Shown in pieces: positions 33,594-39,328 of a stretch of 39,328 bases of DNA; position 1 is the stretch's first letter; the number at the start of each line of letters is the position of its first letter. Origin of the DNA: an uncultured Pirellulaceae bacterium (GTDB taxonomy: Bacteria > Planctomycetota > Planctomycetia > Pirellulales > Pirellulaceae); contig CALFWL010000183.1 of assembly GCA_937928215.1 (NCBI GenBank), positions 1-39,328 on the forward strand, given 5' to 3'. Below the pieces are notes generated by a model. The model saw only the letters and a program-made list of their open reading frames with translations. It did no database searches and was not told where the DNA came from. The position numbers were made by a program, and so were the translations under genes.

Positions 33594-34862
33594 TCATTCT
33601 TTCTGTTCAAGCAATTGCAAGGCAAATTGAACGGCGGCATCTGGGCAATCGATGTCTCCGTTCAGCTGAGCGTCGCGGACGGAGTCGAGGACTCGTTTGA
33701 ATTCGGGGCCGGGTCGAATGCCTCGATCGATCAAATCCTTCCCGTCGAGCAATGGTGGTGGATTTAATCGATTCTCAGGCCACTCGATTCTCTGGCGACA
33801 AAGGGCAGTCCCGTCGCTGTCTCCGGCCACCGCAACAGCGACCGCGATCGCTTGCCGCGCCGCCGGATGAATGAGCAGTCGCTGAATCATTGGCCACGGT
33901 CGCGAATCGGCCGAGTGCAGCGTTTTCCAGTGAGTTGCGATCCACGCGATCGTGGCCCGTTGATCGTTGGTCAGCCGCCACGCTTGTTGCAATGCCGAAG
34001 AAAATCGCGTCGCCCGTTCCTTGTTTTCGCCGTTTCCTAGGACGGGCTCGAGCAAGGCAACCACCGCCGACTCGAATTGACTGCACTCAAGTTGGCTCAG
34101 TTGAGCAATGCCCCGCGATGAAACGGTTGGGACATCGGCTAACGGTGATCGCGGAAGAACGTGAGGCAGTAACCCAGTGACAAGCAGCAGCTCCGCAGCA
34201 GTGGTCTTATTCACAGACGCCAACATGCGTTGCAACTCATTGCCGATTCGCTCGCCGCTGACGACGGAAATCTGTTGAGCTTGTCGTTGGATGGCTTCTA
34301 TTGTTCTGGCTTCGATTGAGAATCCAAAGGTGGCCGCGAATCGGACGCCGCGCAGCATCCGCAGTTTGTCCTCCTCAATTCGCTGCTCGGGGTCGCCAAT
34401 CGCTCGAACAATTCCAGCGTGCAAGTCTTCTTGGCCGCCGACATAGTCGAGCACCGAATCTGATAACGGATCGAAAAACATTCCGTTGATCGTGAAATCG
34501 CGTCGCTGGGCGTCTTCTTTGGCATCGGTAAACTCAACCGAGTCCGGGCGTCGACCATCGCTGTACCCTCCGTCGCGACGAAACGTGGCGACTTCGATCG
34601 GTTCGAGCCCCCGTGTCCTACCTTTCATCGAAGCCGCTGATGGCAGCACCGAGATCACTCCGAATGAAACGCCAATGGCCAGTGTCCGTTGGTGACCGAA
34701 CAGTTCACGAACTTGTTCGGGCGTCGCGTTGGTCGCCACGTCGTAGTCTTTCGGTTCGCGCCCAAGCAGCGAATCCCTCACGCAACCACCTGCCCACAGA
34801 GCCATGAAGCCTGCCGCATGCAACTGTTTGATTACGTCAATGGAAAATTCGCGAGCGTTCAT
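33594..34862 (-). CDS. cca: CCA-adding tRNA nucleotidyltransferase / poly(A) polymerase family
   Basis: ATG 34862 gives 422 residues; an upstream in-frame extension to 35021 runs into the divergent Uma2 start and lacks family features. The class II nucleotidyltransferase head has GGCVRDSLLGREPKDYDVATNATPEQV (25-51) with catalytic aspartates D39 and D41, then EVATFRRDGGYSDGRRPDSVEF, RRDFTINGMFFDP and RMLRGVRFAATFGFSIE, which bind the tRNA and select nucleotides. The C-terminal half is helical (body and tail). The protein either adds the whole CCA or only A; sequence alone does not settle that. Since the two tRNA-Leu genes here do not encode CCA, such an enzyme is needed. Confidence 0.9.
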   Translation of the reverse strand: MNAREFSIDVIKQLHAAGFMALWAGGCVRDSLLGREPKDYDVATNATPEQVRELFGHQRTLAIGVSFGVISVLPSAASMKGRTRGLEPIEVATFRRDGGYSDGRRPDSVEFTDAKEDAQRRDFTINGMFFDPLSDSVLDYVGGQEDLHAGIVRAIGDPEQRIEEDKLRMLRGVRFAATFGFSIEARTIEAIQRQAQQISVVSGERIGNELQRMLASVNKTTAAELLLVTGLLPHVLPRSPLADVPTVSSRGIAQLSQLECSQFESAVVALLEPVLGNGENKERATRFSSALQQAWRLTNDQRATIAWIATHWKTLHSADSRPWPMIQRLLIHPAARQAIAVAVAVAGDSDGTALCRQRIEWPENRLNPPPLLDGKDLIDRGIRPGPEFKRVLDSVRDAQLNGDIDCPDAAVQFALQLLEQKE

Positions 34863-34925
34863 TGAAAAGACAGTGCACGTGGTTCGGAGCAATGCGAGGC
34901 AGGTTAATGGATGAATATCATAAGG

Positions 34926-34931
34926 TATAAT
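34926..34931 (+). promoter_or_regulatory. -10 box of the Uma2 gene
   Basis: A consensus TATAAT stands 78 bases upstream of the Uma2 ATG, in the divergent gap with cca. A recognisable -35 hexamer at 17-base spacing (GTTAAT, 34903-34908) is weak. Confidence 0.4.
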
Positions 34932-35008
34932 CAGAGATCGGTTGGCGGACGCATGGGTATTCATCCCATCCGTTCGTCGAGTCGAATTGTTCAAATCGAG
35001 AACCAGCC

Positions 35009-35593
35009 ATGTCGACCGCACCCCATCAACGACTCACTCAAGCCCAGTACCTAGAAATCGAACGCGCCGCTGAGACTCGTAGTGAGTACTTTGATGGTGA
35101 AATGTTCGCGATGTCTGGAGCCAGTCGGGCTCACAACAAGATAAGCCTCAATATCGCCTCGTCACTGAACGGTCAACTTGCCGATCGTCGGTGTGAAGTT
35201 TATCAAAGCGACATGCGAGTGAAGGTGAAATCCGTCGGCCTGTACACCTACCCGGATGTGGTCGCGACGTGCGAAAATCCTCAGTTCGAAGACGACGTGG
35301 TTGACTCACTGATCAATCCGCAAGTCATCATTGAAGTTCTCTCCAAGTCGACCGAAGGATACGACCGAGGGAAAAAATTTGAGTACTATCAGGGGCTTGA
35401 GTCCCTGCAAGAATACTTGCTGGTGTCTCAAGCCTCGCCGCGAGTCGAGCGGTACACTCGAAAATCTGACAACGAATGGTTGCTGTGGACAACGGGTGAC
35501 GTTTCCGGCTCGGTCGAAATCAAGAGCATTCAGTGCGAGTTGAAGTTGGTTGATATTTTTGCCAAAGTCGAGTTTTTGCCAACCAATCGTTAG
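35009..35593 (+). CDS. Uma2 family (DUF820) PD-(D/E)xK nuclease-like protein
   Basis: Uma2/DUF820 proteins have a restriction-endonuclease-like fold and are abundant, often in many copies, in cyanobacteria and planctomycetes; no general function is established. The 194-residue protein has the usual length. The start is ATG 35009. The nuclease core is intact: D83 (YTYPDVVAT), E109 (NPQVIIEV) and K113 (LSKSTEGYDRGKKFEYY), with the family's EYFDGEMFAMSGASRAHN near the N-terminus and LQEYLLVSQASPRVERY after the core. A gene for a partner was not found. It is divergent from cca with 146 bases between the start codons. Confidence 0.9.
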   Translation: MSTAPHQRLTQAQYLEIERAAETRSEYFDGEMFAMSGASRAHNKISLNIASSLNGQLADRRCEVYQSDMRVKVKSVGLYTYPDVVATCENPQFEDDVVDSLINPQVIIEVLSKSTEGYDRGKKFEYYQGLESLQEYLLVSQASPRVERYTRKSDNEWLLWTTGDVSGSVEIKSIQCELKLVDIFAKVEFLPTNR

Positions 35594-35831
35594 CGTTCAA
35601 TTGGACATCGCCATTTTTCTCAGCCGTTTTGGCAGGACGAAGCGATGAATGTTACGCGAACCAAATGTGGCGAGTTACCAATGAGCGTGCGATCCCAATG
35701 AGCCAATGGCAGTTGAAAATTTACTTGATCCGATTCAAGATCCCCCGCATTCGAAAACCGTTTTATGATGAACTCTAACCCGTGTTCCATCTCATCCGTA
35801 AAAACACTTTTCACAAGAAAGCTCGCGCTCG

Positions 35832-36182
35832 ATGAATAATTCTCCCTCGGACAACATTCCCGTCGAAATCGATGTGCAGTCGGTGAAGTTACTGATCGAT
35901 AGTGAGACTGATTTTCTGCTGGTTGACTGCCGCGAGGTTGCCGAGCACCAGCACTGCCGAATTGAAGGCAGTCGGCTGATCCCGATGAATGAAACGCCCG
36001 ATCGGCTGGCGGAGATCGAATCTCATGTCGGCAAGCCGATTGTCGTGCACTGCCACCATGGCGGGCGGAGTCTGCAAGTTGTCAACTGGTTGCGAGCCAA
36101 CGGGGTTCCGAATGCTCAAAACATGACCGGTGGGATCGAAGCTTGGAGCAATGAGATTGACCCAGCCGTTCCGAGATATTGA
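35832..36182 (+). CDS. Single-domain rhodanese-like protein
   Basis: A 116-residue stand-alone rhodanese domain, likely cytosolic and involved in sulfur transfer through a persulfide. The substrate loop reads VHCHHGGRS with catalytic cysteine C74, resembling the six-residue C-x4-R loop (CHHGGRS) common in GlpE/PspE-like and MoeB-type rhodaneses. DFLLVDCREVAEHQHCRIEGSRLIPM (27-52) is the usual first half, and NMTGGIEAWSNEIDPAVPRY the last helix and tail. No partner gene is adjacent. The 238 bases before it (35594-35831) show nothing convincing. The tRNA-Leu(CAG) follows 181 bases later. Confidence 0.92.
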   Translation: MNNSPSDNIPVEIDVQSVKLLIDSETDFLLVDCREVAEHQHCRIEGSRLIPMNETPDRLAEIESHVGKPIVVHCHHGGRSLQVVNWLRANGVPNAQNMTGGIEAWSNEIDPAVPRY

Positions 36183-36363
36183 CGAACTCTGAAAGAGGCG
36201 AAATTTACGCCGGTTGTCGGGGCGTTCGGTGGTGAGGGCCTGTTCTGCGAAACGCTGCTGGCTGCTTCGTTTTGCCCGCCTGGGTTGTCTGAATCGCATC
36301 TTGTGCAAGCGAAACGAAATTTCTATAACTTGTCCTCCAGAATTGCCAATTGGAAAACATCAC

Positions 36364-36447
36364 GCGGACGTGGCGGAATTGGCAGACGCGCTAGATTCAG
36401 GTTCTAGTGGGGGCAACCCCGTGGAGGTTCAAGTCCTCTCGTCCGCA
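36364..36447 (+). tRNA. tRNA-Leu (anticodon CAG)
   Basis: The 84-base gene folds as a class II tRNA: acceptor GCGGACG / CGTCCGC plus discriminator A; D-arm with GGCAGACGCG; anticodon stem CTAGA/TCTAG around loop TTCAGGT, giving anticodon CAG for CUG codons; long paired variable arm GTGGGGGCAACCCCGT; T-arm GGTTCAAGTCC. CCA is not encoded. An integrase gene begins 157 bases downstream in the same direction, so its 3' end is the probable attachment site. Its D- and anticodon-arm sequence is almost the same as that of tRNA-Leu(UAG) at 22181. Confidence 0.96.
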
Positions 36448-36462
36448 CTTACTGGGAATTAG

Positions 36463-36495
36463 GGACTTACGACGATTTGTTGTGAGTCCTTTTTT
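36463..36495 (+). terminator. Terminator of tRNA-Leu(CAG)
   Basis: GGACTTAC (36463-36470) pairs with GTGAGTCC (36482-36489) over 8 bp, with one G-U pair, followed by six T residues and C. It begins 16 bases after the tRNA 3' end and precedes the integrase gene. Confidence 0.82.
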
Positions 36496-36603
36496 CGTTT
36501 TCAAATCGTCGAATTTGCAAATGGGAACATTTTGGGAACATCACTGTGTTAGCGTTGGGTTTGTATCGCTGTTCTTCGCCCAGACCAATGGGAAGAATTC
36601 AGC

Positions 36604-37878
36604 ATGGCATTTATGGAAAACCGCAACGGGAAATTTAGGATCAAATTCCGCTTTGAGGGCAGGCAATACTCTCGATCTTTGAAGACCAGCAATGAGCAAA
36701 AAGCTAATCTTGCCAAAGGGCAGATTGAGCGGAATCTTGAACTGGTTTCATTAGGGCTTCTCGAAGTCCCAGACGCCTGTGACGTTTTCGATTTCTTTCT
36801 CACTGGCAAGGTCCAGGAGAAGCCCACTGCGGCAGTCATAGCTGAAAAAAGCAAGAAGCAATCTGCTGGCGCTCTTTCCATCGAACGCTTGTTCAACATG
36901 TACTTCGATGCTTTTCTAAAGGAGTCTATTGAAGAGAATAGCTTTGGCATGCTCCAAACGCATCGCAACAATCTTGAGCGATTGATTGGAAAGCGTACCA
37001 AAGTAGCGACCTTTGGCACTGGCGACATTCAAAAATACGTTGACAAGCGGGCCAAGGAACCTGGAAGGAGGGGGGCGATTCAGGCAACAACGATACGCAA
37101 AGAAATCACTACTCTATCGACCATCTTCAAATGGGCTGTCAGCAACGGCCACCTTGATGCGGCTCCTGAGAACAAGAGCATCCGCTATCCAAAAGGCAAA
37201 GAGAAACCACCATTTCAGACTTGGGAAGAAATTGAACGAAAGATTAAGCGAGGAGGGCTCTCGGATGACGAGATCGCTGAGCTATGGGAGTGTCTTTTCC
37301 TAAACACGTCCGAGATCGCAGACCTGCTGTCCCATGTCAAACTGAATGCTCGCCACGCGTTTATCTACCCAGCTTTTGTATTCGCCGCTCACACAGGAGC
37401 CCGTCGTAGTGAAATCGCTCGCTCGCAAATCTCCGATATCGATTTTGAATCTGAAATGATCACGATCCGCGAACTAAAACGTGTTCGCGGTATGCAATCC
37501 ACTCGCCGAGTCCCAATGTCGCCCATGCTCAAGAGCGTCTTATCCGATTGGGTAGATGATCATCCTGGCGGACAAGCCACGTTTTGTATGCCAGAGAACG
37601 TCTGTTTCTCACGAAAGGCACGAAAGGTTGGTAGCCCACTGACTCCAGACGAACTGCATGACCACTTCAGTCGCACATTGAAGGGCAGTAGGTGGGAAGT
37701 GGTGCATGGCTGGCATACGTTGCGACATTCATTTTGCAGCAACTGTGCCGCCGCAGGCGTCGAGCAACGCGTGATCAACGACTGGGTCGGCCACCAGACA
37801 GCAGCCATGGTTCGTCGATACCGCCATTTATTCCCAAACGAGCAGCGACAAGCCATTCAAAACGTGTTTGGTGCCTGA
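36604..37878 (+). CDS. Tyrosine recombinase/integrase of an integrative element
   Basis: The 424-residue protein has an N-terminal arm-binding-like region (1-50, MENRNGKFRIKFRFEGRQYSRSLKT), an SAM-like core-binding domain (about 92-190, FGMLQTHRNNLERLIGK) and a catalytic domain. Visible catalytic residues: R267 (HTGARRSEIARSQ), H371 and R374 (WHTLRHSFCSN), H397 (WVGHQTAAMV) and nucleophile Y406 (RRYRHLF). A lysine near 292 (ELKRVRG) would be the beta-hairpin lysine. The long segment 195-245 between the core-binding and catalytic domains is helical and unusual in length. It differs from the XerD protein in size and companion domains. Position beside the tRNA implies that it inserted the element there. 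No excisionase was seen. Confidence 0.93.
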   Translation: MAFMENRNGKFRIKFRFEGRQYSRSLKTSNEQKANLAKGQIERNLELVSLGLLEVPDACDVFDFFLTGKVQEKPTAAVIAEKSKKQSAGALSIERLFNMYFDAFLKESIEENSFGMLQTHRNNLERLIGKRTKVATFGTGDIQKYVDKRAKEPGRRGAIQATTIRKEITTLSTIFKWAVSNGHLDAAPENKSIRYPKGKEKPPFQTWEEIERKIKRGGLSDDEIAELWECLFLNTSEIADLLSHVKLNARHAFIYPAFVFAAHTGARRSEIARSQISDIDFESEMITIRELKRVRGMQSTRRVPMSPMLKSVLSDWVDDHPGGQATFCMPENVCFSRKARKVGSPLTPDELHDHFSRTLKGSRWEVVHGWHTLRHSFCSNCAAAGVEQRVINDWVGHQTAAMVRRYRHLFPNEQRQAIQNVFGA

Positions 37879-38184
37879 CGAACTTTCAACCTATGGCGTT
37901 TGGATTGGCGGGCTTGAATTCCTGTGTTCGGCATTTCAAATGGCCATTTCAGTGTGTACCAGATAGATTTCATCCAGTAAGGGAAGATGGAATCAGTACA
38001 TAATCTGGAGGTAGAGGACGCCGAACCACTCTCCTGAGATTGTCCTGTACAATTGATACTGTGTAGCACTTTCTAACCTATATTCTTAACTTAAACTAAT
38101 AATACTTGGTTGACGAGCGAAAATAGAGCATACTCGCCCATCAAACTTCACGTGATTCTCCTCGTACTTAAAAATTGACTCGAA
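37879..38184. other. AT-rich gap between integrase and HNH gene
   Basis: The 306 bases contain no recognisable gene on either strand. The right part (38060-38170) is markedly AT-rich (TTCTTAACTTAAACTAATAA), as is common in horizontally acquired spacers, and probably contains the promoter of the next gene. No repeat of the tRNA 3' end and no clear terminator were seen. Confidence 0.4.
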
Positions 38185-39327
38185 ATGCGAGACAACTTCA
38201 CTTTGGCAACCAAACGGAGTCTCGCCGAACGTGCGGGTTACATCTGCTCCAATCCTGCTTGCCGTCGAAGCCAGTTAGGTCCAGCCCCAAACGACAAATC
38301 GAAATCTGTTAATCTCGGAGTTGCTGCACACATATGCGCAGCCGCACCTGGTGGGCCACGATATGACAAAGATCAGACGAAAGAAGAACGTTCATCTCTC
38401 GAAAACGGCATTTTTTTGTGCGGCGCTTGTGCCGGCTTCATCGACAAAAACGGTGGTGTTGGCCATTCCTGTGCTTTGCTGTCCAACTGGAAACGAGAGC
38501 ACGAACAGTGGATTCAAGAACGCCTGAATAGGAATGACATTGACGTTTCATTTTTTAACAGAATCGTTTGGCAGGACGTTTCGTCAGTTGGAGTTGTTGG
38601 TCACGCTAAAACGGTAAATTTTAATCAAAACGGTATTAGTTACTCAGAAGTCCGTGAAATCGTTCTTGATGTCCTCAAGGCCAACTATTCTCAGCTCTCT
38701 GAAAAAGCAGAAGAGGTTGCACGGGAACGAGCAAAGCAGTTGACGGACGAACAACTTTCTCAATTGAAGGAACGTAATTTCGAGGCCGTTAATTCGGCAA
38801 AGCCGGTTAGTACTCAAGGAAGCATTGGTTCTGTGCAAGATGGAGATGCTGATCTCAGCAAACTCGTAGTAGAAATCACATTTGAAGGTATCAAGCTAGA
38901 CGATGTGTGCGACGCAACTCGGAAGTCGATGCGAATTTCCCTAGCCAAGTATCTTGGGCTCACCCCTGAAATGGTAGGTATTACTTCGATTCGTGAAGGA
39001 AGTGTAATTGTCGGCATAGAACTGCCTCAAGAAGCCGCTGCAAGACTTGTTGTTTCAAGCGAAGATCCGGAACTCCAACTAGCCGTTCTGCCGTTTGTGC
39101 CGAAAGCAATTGAATTTGTTCACGACGCAATAATTGGCACGAAGTGGGCCGAAGCATTGCAATCCGCAACCCGCTCTCAGTCCAAGCCCGACAATGAGCC
39201 TAGTACCGCAACCAGTAATTGTCATGCCGCCACGGCGATTGTCTGTCTATTCTTCTCATCCTGCCAGAGTTGCCTCCAGGTTTTTGGCTGCTTTGCAGGC
39301 TTGGCGTCTGTTGGTCGACCGGTGTAA
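38185..39327 (+). CDS. HNH-like zinc-finger protein with helical linker and EAD/TRADD-N-like domain
   Basis: The 380-residue product begins MRDNFTLATKRSLAERAGYIC. Residues 15-110 form a treble-clef HNH-like domain: C21 and C26 (GYICSNPACRR), H49 in VAAHICAAAPGGPRY, N74 in LENGIFLCGACAGFID, and zinc cysteines C79 and C82, followed by LLSNWKREHEQWI. A linker with KTVNFNQNGISYSEVREIVLDVLKANY (142-168) and a coiled-coil helix (to about 198) follow. Residues 224-290 (LVVEITFEGIKL ... GSVIVGIELPQEAAARLV) form a beta-alpha-beta-beta-alpha module resembling effector-associated or TRADD-N-like domains of bacterial conflict systems. Residues about 335-380 are Cys/Ser-rich and antisense to another gene, so they may be a read-through tail. 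It lies after the integrase; a defence effector is likely but unproven. Confidence 0.75.
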   Translation: MRDNFTLATKRSLAERAGYICSNPACRRSQLGPAPNDKSKSVNLGVAAHICAAAPGGPRYDKDQTKEERSSLENGIFLCGACAGFIDKNGGVGHSCALLSNWKREHEQWIQERLNRNDIDVSFFNRIVWQDVSSVGVVGHAKTVNFNQNGISYSEVREIVLDVLKANYSQLSEKAEEVARERAKQLTDEQLSQLKERNFEAVNSAKPVSTQGSIGSVQDGDADLSKLVVEITFEGIKLDDVCDATRKSMRISLAKYLGLTPEMVGITSIREGSVIVGIELPQEAAARLVVSSEDPELQLAVLPFVPKAIEFVHDAIIGTKWAEALQSATRSQSKPDNEPSTATSNCHAATAIVCLFFSSCQSCLQVFGCFAGLASVGRPV

Positions 39328-39328
39328 G
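39222..39328 (-). CDS. C-terminal end of a convergent gene entering from outside
   Basis: On the minus strand a frame enters from the right edge and stops at TGA 39222-39224 after 34 complete visible sense codons. It reads YTGRPTDAKPAKQPKTW then RQLWQDEKNRQTIAVAA, a well-behaved helical protein end without rare composition. It lies entirely antisense to the Cys-rich tail of the HNH gene; only one of the two can be strongly selected there, and the minus-strand version looks more protein-like. Family not recognised from 34 residues. Confidence 0.55.
   Translation of the reverse strand, partial: YTGRPTDAKPAKQPKTWRQLWQDEKNRQTIAVAA

Larger units (their letters stand above)
36448..39328 (+). mobile_element. 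Left end of a putative tRNA-Leu-integrated element
   Basis: A tyrosine integrase reads away from tRNA-Leu(CAG), followed by a gene with HNH-like and effector-like domains and by sparse, AT-rich spacers, unlike the housekeeping genes to the left. The expected second copy of the tRNA 3' end (around GTTCAAGTCCTCTCG) was not found before 39328, so the element, if intact, extends beyond the window. The limits given are the tRNA end and the window edge, and the element itself is an inference. Confidence 0.55.

Noticed and set aside
36214-36462. Plus-strand 82-codon frame ending just after tRNA-Leu(CAG)
   Set aside because: Its C-terminal third is simply the tRNA gene read as protein (ADVAELADALDSGSSGG), a frequent false gene; the rest has no features.
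1-39328. CRISPR array or IS element
   Set aside because: No regularly spaced direct repeats and no transposase or IS terminal repeats were found by reading both strands.

Overview
The window looks like chromosomal DNA of a planctomycete, probably a Pirellulaceae/Rhodopirellula-like organism. This is inferred from the gene set (an MJ0042-type zinc-ribbon membrane protein, a PhyH dioxygenase, a sulfotransferase, a large UbiD, a SulP carrier, a secreted gluzincin with a lectin-like tail), the scarcity of Shine-Dalgarno sequences, frequent GTG/TTG starts, short scattered operons with many convergent pairs, and short palindromic dispersed repeats. No rRNA or marker tree is available, so the assignment is moderate.

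Layout. 1-8.3 kb: the N-terminal part of a membrane-anchored AsmA-like protein (-); prfA-prmC, which encode RF1 and the methylase of its GGQ motif; a XerC/XerD recombinase; a degenerate Nudix-like protein (-); a tail-anchored protein overlapping a DUF1499 protein; a MOSC protein (-); and branched-chain aminotransferase ilvE. 8.4-16.7 kb: slyX (-), a Cu/Zn-type permease fused to an HMA domain (-), serine acetyltransferase, a sulfotransferase, comEC (-) and a shortened UvrC paralogue. 16.7-20.5 kb: rpmB with promoter and terminator, then gatC-gatA-gatB, the full amidotransferase for indirect Gln-tRNA/Asn-tRNA synthesis. 20.5-31.6 kb: PhyH dioxygenase (-), tRNA-Leu(UAG) (-), the secreted gluzincin, mscL (-), pepA (-), ubiD-type decarboxylase, a LOG-family protein, the zinc-ribbon membrane protein (-), and a gene-poor stretch carrying the second copy of a roughly 110-bp dispersed repeat. 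31.6-36.2 kb: SulP carrier, CCA/poly(A) nucleotidyltransferase (-), Uma2 family protein and a single-domain rhodanese.

36.36 kb to the end: tRNA-Leu(CAG) is followed directly by a tyrosine integrase and then by a gene coding for an HNH-like zinc finger, a helical linker and a small alpha/beta domain resembling effector-associated (TRADD-N/EAD-like) modules. This has the form of one end of an integrative element at a tRNA gene with possible defence cargo, and it is the most interesting part. The last 107 bases also carry, antisense, a convincing C-terminus of a minus-strand gene entering from outside.

Most of the window is housekeeping. The accessory signals are the tRNA-linked island, the paired dispersed repeat, other palindromic repeats, and unusual architectures (UvrC-like, permease-HMA, SulP insertion, gluzincin-lectin).
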